Shown: piece after piece, positions 1 to 12,147 of the stretch
How positions within the stretch are numbered: the first letter of the stretch is position 1
How the letters are laid out: each line of letters opens with the position of its first letter
DNA from: Amyelois transitella
Lineage: Eukaryota > Arthropoda > Insecta > Lepidoptera > Pyralidae
Assembly (NCBI RefSeq): GCF_032362555.1
Contig: NC_083532.1
Location: 2,741,001 to 2,805,000 of the forward strand
Length of the DNA stretch: 64,000 nucleotides
Direction: 5' to 3'
The notes under the pieces: generated by a model
The model's input: the letters and a program-made list of their open reading frames with translations, nothing else
What the model was told of the DNA's origin: nothing
Database searches by the model: none
Position numbers and translations under genes: made by a program

Positions 1-26
1 CGGACGAAACTGCAGGTAAATACTAG
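1..26 (+). mobile_element. Helitron-like 3' terminus (cut by window edge)
   Basis: GCGGACGAA-type hairpin remnant followed by TACTAG, matching the 3' ends of the other Helitron-like copies in the window. Confidence 0.5.
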
Positions 27-331
27 CTTATGAAATAACTTTAAAACTGAGAATGCAATAATTACACATTGATTGATGATAGAAAGAATTAGTAAGATGA
101 CCATACCGACTATGATTGTGACCACAATAGGCGTAGCGTGTGACCATCGAAGCACATCGACAATGACCTTACCTCCCGACATGGTCTGTTCACACGCAAA
201 CTTGTTTGACTCAGTAAACAGGCATACGGCCCACCCCAGTAAATGCACTCATCATTCCGGCTAATATGGGAAAATACACATTGATCGAGTCCAGTTTTAA
301 CCATGATGTTATAGGGTTGTGTAGGTAGATT
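27..331. other. No recognised feature
   Basis: Mixed-composition sequence. The minus strand has an open frame with a hydrophobic stretch from an ATG at 182, without any family resemblance. See rejected items. Confidence 0.4.
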
Positions 332-502
332 GCCGTGTGGTTGCCGGCACCAATACAAAAAAGAATAGGACCACTCTATCTCTTTCCCATGGATGTCGCA
401 AAAGGCGACTAAGGGATAGGCTTACAAACTTGGGTTTCTTTTTTAGGCGATGGGCTAGCAACCTGTCACTATTTGAATCGCAATTCTATCATTAAGCCAA
501 AT
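332..502 (+). repeat. SINE-A copy, 3' truncated
   Basis: Runs from GCCGTGTGGTTGCC to TCATTAAGCCAAAT, lacking the last third and the ATGT tail. Confidence 0.8.
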
Positions 503-550
503 ACCTCACTAATCTAAGAAAATAAGTGAACTACTTACGGGATAAAGCCT

Positions 551-644
551 ATATGTTATTTTGGGTCTTCACCTACCTACATACCAAATTTCATCGTAAT
601 CGGTTCAGTAGTTTTAGCGTGAAACAGTAACAAACATCCATACT
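551..644 (-). mobile_element. Helitron-like fragment
   Basis: Reverse-strand match to the internal part of the Helitron-like copies at 16.8 and 17.3 kb (ATGGATGTTTGTTAC to GAAGACCCA). Confidence 0.5.
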
Positions 645-903
645 AAATTAATAGCATTAATTTTTTTCTATTGATATTTACACAGAAATATATTTACTTT
701 TCAATTTCAATAGATAGAATGCGCAAGAACACTTCTTTAAAAACTCTTATAGTTTTTAGCTCCCAAACAATAATTGCCGAGACACAGTATAAAGAATGTT
801 TAGTGAAGCGAAACAGTTGACAGTTAGCGTAACAGCGCATCGCACGTGCTATATAGTTTATTTTTCTTCATTATCTTCTTATATTTCTTACGAACTTGCG
901 AGT

Positions 904-1125
904 GCCTGTGGTTCCCGGTACCAATAAAAAAAAGAATAGGACCACTCCATCTCGTTCCCATGGATGTCGTTAAAGGCGACTGAGGGATAGGCTTATAAAC
1001 TTGGCATTCTTTTTTAGGCCTATCATTAAGCCAAACAGCTGAACGTGGCCTATCAGTCTTTTCAAGACTGTTGGCTCTGTCTACCCCGTAAGGGATATGG
1101 ACGTGATCATATGTATGTATGTATG
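904..1125 (+). repeat. SINE-A copy, first unit of a tandem trimer
   Basis: Nearly full 5' end, with an internal deletion, ending in ATGTATGTATG. It is followed directly by two partial copies. Confidence 0.8.
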
Positions 1126-1452
1126 TTGCGATTCCTCTTGTAGGCGATGGGCTAGCAAATTGTCATTAAGTATTTGAATCTCAATTCCATCATAAAGCCA
1201 AACAGCTGAACATGGCCTATCAGTCTTTTCGAGACTGTTGGCTCTGTCTACCCCGTAAGGGATATAGACGTGATCATATGTATGTATGTATGTTGCGATT
1301 CCTCTTGTAGGCGATGGGCTATCGAATTGTCATTAAGTATTTGAATCTCAATTTCATCATAAAGCCAAATAATTAAACGTGGCCTTTCAGTCTTTATAGG
1401 ACTTGTCTCTAACTACCCCGCAAGGGATATAGACGTGACTATATGATCTATG
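1126..1452 (+). repeat. Two tandem partial SINE-A units, period about 167
   Basis: Both units begin TTGCGATTCCTCTTGTAGGC, at 1126 and 1293, and run through the SINE-A 3' half. The last unit is more diverged. Confidence 0.8.
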
Positions 1453-1891
1453 AAGTTTCCTAGTGCTTTGCTTTCTCCGTAAGGAGAGCCTGTGTTCGTC
1501 TATTACAAGTACCACGATCTCGGAGTGGGAAAGTCAGTCAATTATCAAAAACGACTGCCTATCTGACGCCGGGTTCTGTCCAAAGAGGTTCAACCTTTTA
1601 GGTACAATGCCTTCCACAATTATTATTTATTTACTTGTTTTTGAAAGAATAATGATGCCTCTAATGCCAATATAAACACATAAAGTCATACGTCTACCAT
1701 CCTTCTCTGAAAGCAAATTTTGAAAAATCAATTAAGGGAAAACCAAGCTTTCTTCTTAAGAGCGATAGGTAAGCAACCTGTTTGTATTTGAATCTTAATA
1801 CTCAACGTGGCCTTACAGTCTTTACGAAACTTAAGCTCTATCTACCCTGTGATATAGAATTACATGTATAATGTAAAGTGATTATATATAG

Positions 1892-1996
1892 ATCATTAAG
1901 CCAAATAGCTGAACGTGGCCATTCAGTCTTTTCAAGACTGTTGGCTCTGTCTACCCCGCAAGGGATATAGACGTGATTATATGTATGTATGTATTC
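1892..1996 (+). repeat. SINE-A 3' fragment
   Basis: TCATTAAGCCAAATAGCTG through the GATATAGACGTG end and ATGT tail. Confidence 0.8.
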
Positions 1997-2375
1997 AGTA
2001 TGTATATATTATGTATATTCATAAATTCTTATAACAACGGACGGACGTCCTATTCGAATAAACTTATTTTTATCTGACCCGAACAGTTTAATTCAGCTTG
2101 TGACCGACAAACAATTGAACTATGTTAAGAGGTAACACTATAATTACATAATTATAGCGTAATCCTACCTATACAAATTTATCTCCGCATCGCACAAGCC
2201 CGCGAACAATAGAATTACACAAGATTCACACACTATAATGTGCGTGCGTATAGTTGGTATCTGGTTCCATAAATACTTCGAGAGATCTTATACAGTTTTT
2301 GCCTTAATGTTGTTTTTTTATACATTTTATTTTGTGTGTGTGTAACAAATAAATTTTATCTATACATACCTAAAA

Positions 2376-2610
2376 ATGTGTTTTTCTGTAAATAAAGTAT
2401 TTTTACTGAAATTGATAGAGAGACATGATAAAATAATTTATTTTAATTTCTTGTTTGTATGTATGATCACACTTATCTCCAAAATACTGAACTTAAAACT
2501 GTCGTCAATCGCTTTGTTTCGACTCAGTAAAACACTCAAAGTTTGTATAATCAAAAGTTGGTCTATTGAAAAATAAATTATCATCATTTGAATGAACTCA
2601 GGTCATGAAT
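2376..2610 (+). repeat. Family K interspersed repeat
   Basis: Shares order and wording with 59985-60245: TTTTTACTGAAAT, CTTATCTCC-AAA-TACTGAAC, ATCGCTTTGTTT, and CATTTGAATGAACTCA at the end. No protein is recognised; likely an old non-LTR or Helitron fragment. Confidence 0.55.
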
Positions 2611-4037
2611 TTGACATACGAACAACTATCCTACTGTATATTATTTATTAATGTGAAACTTTAAAACAAAAACTTCATTCTAAGTGCGCCATACAAAATC
2701 AATTAAATGACCCGAGTTATGTGCAAAAAAGCGATTTCACAGTTGCGTGGGTGCAACCTCCGACAAAAACTTATTGACTTACTGATTGCGTTTTAATTGT
2801 TTTGTGCTTTGACAAAATGGTTAAAATAATAAATGATTTTTATTAACTTATCAATAAAACTAACTTTTACCCGCAAATTTTCCCACAAAAAAGGTTCGTG
2901 TAATGTACATATTTTTTTAATCTGTCCATATCTGTCAGGAATTGCTATCAATAATATTAATAAATTATTACACGTCTTTTTGTTTGTTTGTGAACTTTTT
3001 ATTGCACATAAAAAAGATGTCATTAGATTAATAAGAAAATGTACATTGGCGGACTTATCCCAATCGGGATTTCTTCTAGTCAACCAGAATAAAATAATAA
3101 AATAAATAAATATGTATACATTTACATATGTATATTCAAAAAGGCAGCGTACTTATATAAAAGCATTGAGAATGCGTTGCTATAATCAATTAATTTCCAT
3201 TTAATTAATGATAAACAAATACATAATATATATGGATATGTTTCATAATTCATGTATGTTATGTTTACTTGTATTTTATGCTCCAATCAAATAATTTATT
3301 TCTTTCTTTCTTGTTCTTTTTTCTGTATACAGTAAAGAAATAAATAAACTGCATTTCTTAGTGACAAATACACTAACTATTATATAACTTAGAGGTCACA
3401 TGGCCAATCAAGACTTGCACACGCCCACACTATCTTGATCTCTATGTGAACGTGAAGCGAAGAGACGTAGATATCAAGTTAGACTGGTCGCCTTGAGTTA
3501 GTTTCCTCGTAGGCGCAATGAATGATTTGCGTATTAGCGTAGTGATAATTCGTATGTTTGGCTTAGGCGGATGTTTTGGATAGATTCAGCGCTATTTAAC
3601 CCTCCAGGTATAAAGATGGGGTACCTATTTGGTGTACCTTTCATTGATATTATGATCAAAATCGTAATTTTCACATGTTTTAAAACCTCATTTAATATTG
3701 TCAACAGTCACAGATTATATTCGGCCTCAATTTGAAGACATTGAGCTGGTGTCAACTAGCAAAACCAATCTTATAATCAACAACACAAAGATCGAATTTC
3801 CTTGCCAAAAGCTACACAACCTTTGGGAAAACTTCGATTTTCCTCAATAAGTTTTCAACTTTACGACTATAGGTTTAAAGTCGACTTTAAAGTATATAAT
3901 ATTTCAAAATGATTTTTCTCTTAGATATTATTGTTGTTCTCAATTTGTATATTATGTGAATGTATTTGAATATGTATGAAGTGATGTCATTGTATGTAAT
4001 AATACTATTAACCCACGTTAAAAAGTGGTGTGTGATG
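2611..4037. other. AT-rich non-coding stretch
   Basis: No convincing exon, RNA gene or repeat family with a second copy in the window. Short open frames here lack any codon pattern or family similarity. Confidence 0.5.
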
Positions 4038-4187
4038 ATTCTTCTTTTAGGGTAAGAAATCTGTCATTATTTGAATCTCAATTTCATCATTATGCAATGC
4101 TGCTAAACTTGAACTTCCAGTCTTTGCGAGACTGTTGGTGCGGTCTACTCCGTAACGGATATAGATGTTACTATATTTATATATGTA
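4038..4187 (+). repeat. SINE-A fragment, diverged
   Basis: Matches the 3' half (TGTCATTATTTGAATCTC to GGATATAGATGTTAC). Confidence 0.65.
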
Positions 4188-4208
4188 AAAGATGAGTGTT
4201 ATAGTGAA

Positions 4209-4485
4209 CTAGCTGTGCCCGCGACTTCGTCCGCGTGGAATAGTTATTTTGGGCAACATTGAAGCCCTCAAGGATGAATAATTTTCCACGTTTTTTCACT
4301 TATTCTATTATTTCTTAGCTCATAATAGTTGCAGCGAGATGTTATATAGCCTTTTTGCTATAAAGCCTTCCTCGAGAAAATGGTCTATTCAACGCAAAAA
4401 GAATTTTTCAATTCGAACTAGTAATTCCTGAGATTAGCACGTTCAAACAAACAAACTAACTCTTCAGCTTTATAGTATTAGTATA
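4209..4485 (-). mobile_element. Lep1-type Helitron
   Basis: On the minus strand it runs from a TACTAATACTATAAAGC start to GCGGACGAAGTCGCGGGC and CTAG, the hairpin and terminus of non-autonomous lepidopteran Helitrons. It encodes no protein. Confidence 0.8.
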
Positions 4486-4504
4486 TTGATTGATTTATTG
4501 ATAC

Positions 4505-4616
4505 CTGATTGAGTAAGCCTCGAGGTGAGTTCAGGACTTGTGTTACAAGATACTAACTCAACGATAGTATATTTTGTAATAAATAATTATATTAGATAAA
4601 CACCTATGACCCAGGC
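4505..4616 (-). repeat. SINE-D 3' fragment
   Basis: Matches the tail of the tRNA-derived SINE (GAGTTAGTATC..., TTATTACAAAATATA) without the tRNA head. Confidence 0.6.
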
Positions 4617-4842
4617 AATATAACTTGAAAACAATCACACCAACCTAAAAATATATTTTTTCGTAACAATTTCAACAAATGTTTTCTTGGAAAACAAACT
4701 TCAAATAATTGAAATGTATGTATGTTTGTTGAGAAATTTGATTTTATAAGGAAGATGGAGGCTATCTACGCCTACGGCTTTTAATAAAGCTAAAACATAT
4801 ATATGTTGTAATACGAATTAGAATCGATTCGGCTTTATTTTG

Positions 4843-5060
4843 ACGGCCTCTGTGGCGCAGCGGTAGTGAACTTGTCTGTGACACCGGAGGTCCCGGGTTC
4901 GAATCCCGGTGGATTGAACCCGCATGATGAGAAAAGAACTTTTTCTGATTGGCCTGGGTCTTGGATATTTATCTACGAGTATATAAGTATTTATTATAAA
5001 ATATAGTATAGTTGAGTTAGTATCTCGTAACACAAGTCTCAAACTTACTTCGATCACATC
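4843..5060 (+). repeat. tRNA-derived SINE (SINE-D), full-length
   Basis: The tRNA-like head has an A box (TGGCGCAGCGG) and a B box (GGTTCGAATCC), an internal Pol III promoter, followed by a unique body and an AT-rich tail. Two more full copies lie at 28.1 and 55.1 kb. It is a retroposon and not a working tRNA gene. Confidence 0.8.
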
Positions 5061-6500
5061 TTAAGGGTTTATGTTATAGAGATATTATAGACGATGATAA
5101 CAAAAATTGCGATCTCATAAAAAGTTAAATTCAGATTAGTTTATGGTCGAATTTAACAAAAAAAAGCAATATTGCGAGATACGGAATGTCTAATCGAGAT
5201 CAAAAAAGGATTTAATGACATTATAAATCTGATTCTATCTGGTTTTAAAACACCGCAATCATTGAGCAAACTTCTCATAATTAACAGCGCTACGTATAAG
5301 GTAGTCTCGGCCATGTTAGGTGAGCGTGTGACAAGAAATTAATATGCCTTCTCCTTAATTTAAATGCATTTTATAAAATGAAACTGATTATTTCTAAGCC
5401 ATTTAATTTCTTTTTATTTTTAAAATTTCTTATTAGGTACTTAACCATAAATTCAAATTTTTATATTGCTTATGGTACATACATTGAATCACGCTTCATT
5501 CCCGAAAGGTAGGGCTTATTGTTATAATTTATAAACAGGTATTATGTAAGTAGTAATTTATTTTTGTTTTTTTTTTATTACTGACATTACGTATGTTTGA
5601 TTTAATAAAGCTTAGTATAGAGACGCATAGTAGTCACAACTAACTAAGAATTTTTCTTACTTAGACCTGGTAATTTTTTTTTAATTAAAATATTGTAATA
5701 AAAATTTGTATGTTTAGAACTATTTTTTATCATTAACCTTTATACTGAAGTTTTACTTGATAAGTCAATTGAAATTTGAAAAAAATATATCATTCCAAAA
5801 TAACATTTAATATCAAGAACTTTTGAAAAACTTTAGTAGTTTCGTTTGAAAACAATAAATAGTATAGAGTTTTTTGGTCTAGTTCTAGTCCATTGACGAC
5901 AAACAAGTGTTGCAGCAAGTGTACCTACAAAATCTCAGGTCGTAAGCTGTGTGTGTTTGTGTAAATCTTCTTCATACAAACATCACGTAGGATTACGCAA
6001 ACCGCCTTCGCCCGCCCTTGCTACAAGTGGCTTCGATTCCATGCCAAACACAAAATAACGATCATGTAGAAAAATACACGTTATATATGTATTTATTTAT
6101 CAACTGTATCAATGGTGAATATAATTTGGTATGCAGTTTCTGTAACCTTATAAAAAAAACACAATGAAAATTCAGTTCTTATCTGATTAATAATAATACT
6201 CGTAAAAAAATAAATAGAGGACATATTTAACAAAAATTGTTTTTTTTTGTGTCAATTTTTAATACAATAAAAGAATTTCGTAAATATCAAGTCTAAAATT
6301 ATAATAATCACATCCTTTAAGTTCTAAAACTAAGTAGTATGTTTTCCTCAAGTCATCAGCAAATATGTCTCGGTAACCTTTTATTATTTTTATTTAATAT
6401 TTTCCAAGCCTAAGATATGTATCCTAGAAGAGATTGCATTTGCGATAAGGCATTCTGTACTGCAAATATTATTATTAAAAAAATTATCTTTAAGTTGCAA
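5061..6500. other. AT-rich non-coding stretch
   Basis: Nothing recognisable beyond simple A/T runs. Confidence 0.5.
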
Positions 6501-6712
6501 CTCCATCTCTTACCCATGGATGTCGTAAAAGGTGACTAAGGGATAGTCTTATAAACAGGATTCTTCTATTAGGCGATGGGCTAACAACCTGTCATCTCAA
6601 TTCTATCATCACGCTAAACAGCTGAACGTGGCTTATCAGTCTTTTCAAGTCTGTTGGCTCTGTCTACCCCGCAAGAGATATAGACGTGACCATATGTATG
6701 TATGTATGTAAG
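6501..6712 (+). repeat. SINE-A copy, 5' truncated
   Basis: CTCCATCTCTTACCCATGG through an (ATGT)n tail. Confidence 0.8.
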
Positions 6713-7985
6713 GTGCAATACTCTCTTTATATCTGTAACCTCAATATTTTGTACCTTGCCCACAGACTGAGCCAGCCTTGTCTGAACCACGTATATGGGG
6801 AGCTTGTGTAAGCAACAAGTAGGTAACATGTACTGGTAATCCTGCGATACTTAATGGGCCAAGGCTTACTTCGAAACAGATTGGAATACCTATATCTTCT
6901 GTTAGTTCTTGCAAAATATGACCTGATCCCAGGCTAGTTATAAGTACTTTATCCTTCTAACGTTAGTCCCGGCTGAGTTCTAACCATTATAGAGAGGAGC
7001 CCGAGGTGCGCCTATAACCACAATCCAGGTAGGTAAGTCAGGTTTTACCCGAGGTCCCGAGCAAGGGAACCTATACCATAATATAATCAGTTATACAAAT
7101 CATACAAGCGTATTAGAAGCGTCTATTATAAACATTACGGCATCAACAATCCGTTTTGAAAATTTTGCGTTTTTCCCGCCAAATTCCACGACATTAGTAT
7201 AACTTATCTTAATTAGTTAATAAATTCATGAGTATTAATATTTTTTTCTTAAGTTAGGTATATATCATATCAGATAGGTTTACTAATAATACAACTTACA
7301 CTCCAAACAGCTTTGATCTTAATATTATGAAAATAGACAAAAAAAGGAATGTCATATACCCATAAGTATACTATATATTACCAAATTACTTTTTGACTAG
7401 ATTAAGGTAAATACAATTTGCAGAGATAGTAAATCTTTCGACAAAACAAAGTCCATTTTCACGAGTTTAACGACCTTGGTTCTCGGCACGGAGAAAATAA
7501 CAACTGGAGTGCTCACTGTTATGCATGGCTCGAGATTTTTGTCTAAAAGGGGCAACATTTTACCAAGCACAGGCTGTTAGAATGTAACCCTTAATTCATT
7601 AAGAGATTTTTTTCTCTATTTAATCAAGACTTTTGCATCTTCAATTTGAGTTCATTGACTCTATAATCTCTATCCAGTCGCCTCAGTGTGCAAATTTTAT
7701 TACAATGAATGTTTCACTGTAAAAGCATCGTTTAGCATTCAAACTAAAGAACGTAATTTAAAAAAAGCCGTCACTCTTTTCAATCATAGGATCTAAGTAA
7801 TATATTTATGAGTAAAAACAAAGTAATGCACTCTCCATTGAATTCATGCTCCAATCTTCACGGTCAGTCATTAGCCGTATACGTATAAGTCTCGTTAGTC
7901 GCGATGCGATGGACGATCGACCGCAGGCCGGGACATTGTAACATTTGTGACAGTGTGACCACACCTTTCCTTTCATTTATAATGT
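6713..7985. other. No clear feature; possible family H remnant near 6985-7080
   Basis: A short GAGGAGCCCGAGGTGCG stretch and AAGTCAGGTTTTACCCGAGG weakly resemble family H repeats. The rest is AT-rich. A small GC-rich patch at 7890-7945 has no evident function. Confidence 0.35.
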
Positions 7986-8345
7986 CTAATTACTACATTA
8001 CATACATCCCGTCTTACCTACAGAGTAGAAAGAGAAAAAAACTAAAGTCTAGTCTTCGAAAAGACCAAAAGGCCACGTTCAGCTGAATAGCTTAACGGGA
8101 TTGAGATTCATTTACATGGTAGCCAATCCATCTCCTAAAAGATAAAACCTTAGTTAAGAATCCTTTCTCTTTGCATTTTTATACATAGATATTCACTTCT
8201 ATACCCCCTACGGGGTACACAAAGCTAACAGTCCTGAAAAGAGTAATAGGCCACGTTCAGTTGTTTGGCTTAGTGATAGAATTGAGATTCAAATAGTGAC
8301 AGGTTGTTAGCTCAGCGCCTCTAAGAAGAATTCCAAATTTATTAG
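7986..8345 (-). repeat. Two diverged SINE-A fragments
   Basis: About 7990-8140 and 8190-8345 each carry the antisense 3' half (GGCCACGTTCAGCT, GAATTGAGATTCA). The second is better preserved. Confidence 0.65.
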
Positions 8346-8557
8346 TATTTTCCTTGATTAATCTGCACGATAAGAACGCAGCTGGCACGCATTTCATACC
8401 AAAAATAACAACCATAAAATTAAATAATTTTATAATAACCGGATCCCCATATAAAGCCAATCAAAGCCAATCACTAGATACCCAAAATTTGGGTACAATT
8501 AAATCCATATAATACTGTATACGGAATACAATGATTCATAGAAGGAAGTTCACTTAC

Positions 8558-8870
8558 CTTGGGATTGCTTCGTTTGTTTAAATATTATTGACTTAAGTTC
8601 TTTTTAACACGCTTTGAAAAATATTATTTACTAAAGTAATATTATAATTTGCCTTTACACTTATAACGTAGTTTATTTTTTCCTTTTTATAGAAAGACGT
8701 ATTAACCTATAAGTATTATTTTCCCTTAAAAAAGCCCAAAAAGTTCCCTTTAAAACATCAGCTTGAACAACGGCAGGTGCTAACAAAACCATTGGAGCGT
8801 GTTAGTTGCGCCCGCGCAGTGTGGGAGACACGAGTCAAGGTTGTCGCCCACCGCCAGTGACGTCACGCTA
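8558..8870 (-). promoter_or_regulatory. Candidate promoter and untranslated first exon
   Basis: A GC-rich block at about 8785-8870 includes a perfect CRE-type TGACGTCA. On the minus strand it is followed by about 200 AT-rich bases and a consensus donor CCCAAG|GTAAGT at 8558/8557. This is the layout of a CpG-type promoter with a non-coding first exon for a gene further left, but no partner exon is visible. Confidence 0.3.
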
Positions 8871-9042
8871 GCCGGAACTTGACTCTGAATAATTTAATGA
8901 AATAAAGGGTTTGTTGCGAAATTTTCAAAACAGATATGCATACTAAAGGCATATTAAATATAATTTAACCCCTTTAAATGTGTAAATCGAATCGATGACG
9001 TGCCCGGTTTAAATGCGTATGCGCATAAAAGGCACATATAAT

Positions 9043-9275
9043 GTATCCCTTGCGGGGTAAACAGAGCCAACAGTCTTGTAAAGACTGATGGGCCACGTTC
9101 AGCTATTTGGCTTTAAGATAGAATTGAGATTCAAATAGCGACAGGTTGCTAGCCCAACGCCTAAAAAAGAATCCCAAGTTTGTAAGCCTATCCCTTAGTC
9201 GCCTTTTACGACATCAATGAGAAAAAGATGTAGTGGTCCTATTCTTTTTTGTATTAGTGCCGGGAACCACACGGC
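9043..9275 (-). repeat. SINE-A copy, nearly full-length
   Basis: TATCCCTTGCGGGG through CCGGGAACCACACGGC; the ATGT tail is reduced. Confidence 0.85.
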
Positions 9276-9339
9276 ACTCATCATCATATGCAATAACCTA
9301 AATGAGCAGGTTTCCATATTTTTTTTTTCGCCAAGTTAT

Positions 9340-9447
9340 GAGAATGGTTACAGAGTATCGGTTAGGAAGCCATTGTACTGGACCGCGGTATGATTTGAAC
9401 CTTGCTAAAGATTTTTCGGTCGGACATTTTAACCGTTTTACCACCGA
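9340..9447 (-). repeat. tRNA-like SINE fragment
   Basis: The minus strand shows GGTGGTAAAACGGTTAAAATGTCCGACC and later GGTTCAAATC, a decayed A/B-box pair like the element at 25.5 kb. Confidence 0.4.
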
Positions 9448-9585
9448 CGCTATGAACTGGACTTTTACTAGATTTTTAGTTACTTACAGCTTACAAGTCG
9501 AAATTTACTACTGCCAACGATTTGAAAATGACAAATTATTAAAGAATTGTTAAAAGATGTAAAGTCAATTTTCTTTTTCATCACA

Positions 9586-9671
9586 TGAACGTGGCCTTTC
9601 AGGCTTTGTGAGACTGTTGGGTCTGTCTACCCCGTAATGGATAAAGACGCGATTATATGTACCTATGTATG
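9586..9671 (+). repeat. SINE-A 3' fragment
   Basis: TGAACGTGGCCTTTCAGG to the ATGTATGT tail. Confidence 0.7.
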
Positions 9672-9898
9672 TTAAAAGATGTAAGATTAAACCAACAATT
9701 CAATAGCAAATCACCATTGTTCTTTCGTGTTATTATTTTCCTTATCAGAAACATCTCAATTGATTACTTGAAACGATATTTATGAAGGTTTTCTACAATG
9801 AAATAAAAGATAATTCATTTAATGACGTAACATGTTTTGAAGTCACACATAACACTTTGCAAATATCAGTAGGTACCTATAATGAACCATCTTAAGCA

Positions 9899-10018
9899 AT
9901 ACATACATACATACATATATACATACATACATACATAAATCACGCCTCTTTCCCGGAGGGGTAGGCAGAGACTACCTCTTTCCACTTGCCACGATCTCTG
10001 CATACTTCATACTACATA
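9899..10018 (-). mobile_element. LINE-B 3' fragment
   Basis: (CATA)n tail, then AAATCACGCCTCTTTCCCGG, which on the minus strand encodes the end of the LINE-B protein ([18 protein letters not shown]). Confidence 0.75.
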
Positions 10019-10057
10019 CTTAAGCAATAAAGATCAGATTAACGTGAACGTAGATGT

Positions 10058-10571
10058 GCCGTGTGGTTCTCAGCACCAATATAAAAACAGAATCTCCACG
10101 ATCTATTTCCCATGGATGTAGTAAAATGTGTGTTTTGGGCTGTTTGAAGCTATTAACACGATAGAATGAAGAAGTAGCTATCATACATATAATTATCTTG
10201 CGGGGTAGACAGAGCCAACAGTCTTGAAAACACTGAAAGGCCACGTTCAGTTATATGGCAAAAACAATGGAATGGAGATTAAAATAGTGACAGGTTGCTA
10301 GTCCATCGCGTACGAGAATAATCCCAATTTTATTAGCCTTTCCCTTAGTCGCCTTTTACGAGTATGACATACTAGGGAAAGTTATGGAGTGTTCCTATTA
10401 TAAAATGCCGGGAACCTGATTAGATAAATGAATGTTGTTTATTTCCTTTGTCGTCTTTTACTACATCCTTCAACTAACTAAATCTGTGTAATTTGTTCTG
10501 TATATTTTATTTATTATCTATGGGAAAGAATTGAAGTGCTCTTATACTCTAGTGCCGGGAACCACACGGCT
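10058..10571. repeat. Cluster of SINE-A fragments in both orientations
   Basis: A 5' piece on plus (10058-10130), a longer antisense copy (10197-10416) and another antisense 5' end (10529-10571, ending GCCGGGAACCACACGGC). Confidence 0.7.
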
Positions 10572-11139
10572 ATCAATCTTCCACAGAATGATAGCATATA
10601 TCCCATAGATAGGTTTTGCAAGTATGATGTAATGGCAAAATGAATCAATCTCATCTGGTTGCAACATAGTATGTCTGAGAGCATAAATTAACATACTAAC
10701 CACTCACGTCTCTTGCAATGTACGGAATAGACACAAATTCGAATAAGTATAGGCTATATCTTTTATGCGTTAACGACATTGTACTTTGAAATTTTTAGGG
10801 TTTAGTATCGATATATATTTGGATAACAGCTGCCAAATTATCATTAATGACAAAAAATGATCCTTCGAACCGGATATTTTGTTTCCGATTGCTTTTAAAG
10901 GGCGCAGTAGACGAGTTTTGTGTGAGTCAAAAATTATAAATAGTTATTGATTCGATTGTCTAACTTTACTTTATACTAAAAAGACAATTCAGGCGTACTG
11001 TTAATTTTAAGCAAACCATAACATTTTTAAACGTGTATGTAAAAAATTATAAACGAGAAAATAAAAGGGCTATAGTAGATAAGCAGTACAAATAAAAGCC
11101 TAATTATTCTTTCCAAGCTTTACAAATAACAAAACTTAC

Positions 11140-11545
11140 CTTATAAAATTCCTATTTTTAAATCCAAAACTGACCACTACACAAAGGTTGTCACCTCTAA
11201 CATCAAGATCTCCGCCCACACACAACACTCGTCCTTATTTGCATTCACATTAAAACCACATTCCTTTGGTCCAAACAAATTAAAAACTGTTCACATCCTT
11301 GGACTGGCCGTATGCTTTTAAAAAATGAATTCGATTTAGTTTTAAAATTAAAACTAATGAAAAAAATATGCTTCGCTAGTCGCATGTGATTTTTAAATTT
11401 ATTTATCTTGTTTTTGGAATAGTTTTTAATTTAAATTTGGAATTTCGTGTTCGTTTTTGTTCGTTTCGGCTCGCATGGCGGCCGCGCGCTTAGCTTCGGA
11501 AGTTGTACTGACTGGTTGCGCAGACGCAAGCCTACGGACTCAAAA
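11140..11545 (-). promoter_or_regulatory. Second candidate promoter plus untranslated first exon
   Basis: A GC-rich core at about 11465-11545 (GGCGGCCGCGCGC) is followed on the minus strand by about 330 bases without a long frame, then a consensus donor ATAAG|GTAAGT at 11140/11139. It has the same layout as 8558-8870, so the two could be alternative first exons of one gene to the left. Evidence is positional only. Confidence 0.3.
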
Positions 11546-11814
11546 GGTTGTATGTTTAAAGTTGTTTGAAGGAAAAATGTTCTTAAGCCTTCAATGTAAG
11601 ATGGGAGATGATGTCAGAAGGATATTTAAAACTTGTTTGTGTAACTGTATTGATGAGCTAAAGGCTCTCAGTTTTAAGCAGATATGATCTGAACAAATTA
11701 TTATTTATTGGGTATTGGGTAACTCTACCTAATAATATCTGAGGCAGCTGCATTTAATGGCTTTTATCAAATTAGTTTTGAGGATTATCATAATTTTTGA
11801 ACCAGTTAGGTACT

Positions 11815-12147
11815 ATTTGAATCTCAATTCCATCACTGAGCCATACAGCTGAACGTAGCTATTCAGATTTTTCAAGACTGTTGGCACTGTTTACGCTGTC
11901 AGGGAAAAAGACGTGGTGTTTGTTTATAAAGCAGAAGTCTGTGGATCTCTCTGTGACGCTTTCACAGCTAAACCGATTATGATAAAATTTTATATAAGCT
12001 AAGTTAATTACTCGATACAGGCTTCTTTAACCTAATCAATTCAACATAAATATGTAATAAATAAGTTAAATATTGAAAAATAAATAAGAGATAAGTTTCT
12101 TCTGTTTCTGGGAATTTCCACGGGAGCGCAGGTCCGGGCAAAAGTTA
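11815..12147 (+). repeat. SINE-A fragment followed by RTE/Helitron-like fragment
   Basis: 11815-11915 is a diverged SINE-A 3' half. 11930-12147 has AAACCGATTATGATAAAATTTTA and a GGGAGCGCAGGTCCGGGC end typical of degraded lepidopteran repeats. Confidence 0.45.

Noticed and set aside
1..182. Minus-strand frame from ATG at 182 with a hydrophobic stretch, or alternatively a first exon MSG with donor GGAG|GTAAGG and acceptor TTACCTGCAG at the window edge
   Set aside because: The would-be acceptor and exon at 1-10 are part of a Helitron-like terminus (CGGACGAA...CTAG). The uninterrupted frame has no family resemblance and is probably chance.
4843..5060. tRNA gene (A and B boxes, GGTTCGAATCC)
   Set aside because: The head cannot fold into a full cloverleaf with a clear acceptor stem, and it continues into a shared SINE body with further copies at 28.1 and 55.1 kb.
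9899..9940. CATA repeats as CRISPR-like or regulatory arrays
   Set aside because: They are simple microsatellite tails of SINE/LINE copies, with no spacer structure.
11457..11687. 76-aa plus-strand frame in a GC-rich patch
   Set aside because: No family similarity or downstream donor. The GC patch fits a promoter on the minus strand better, and even that is only tentative.
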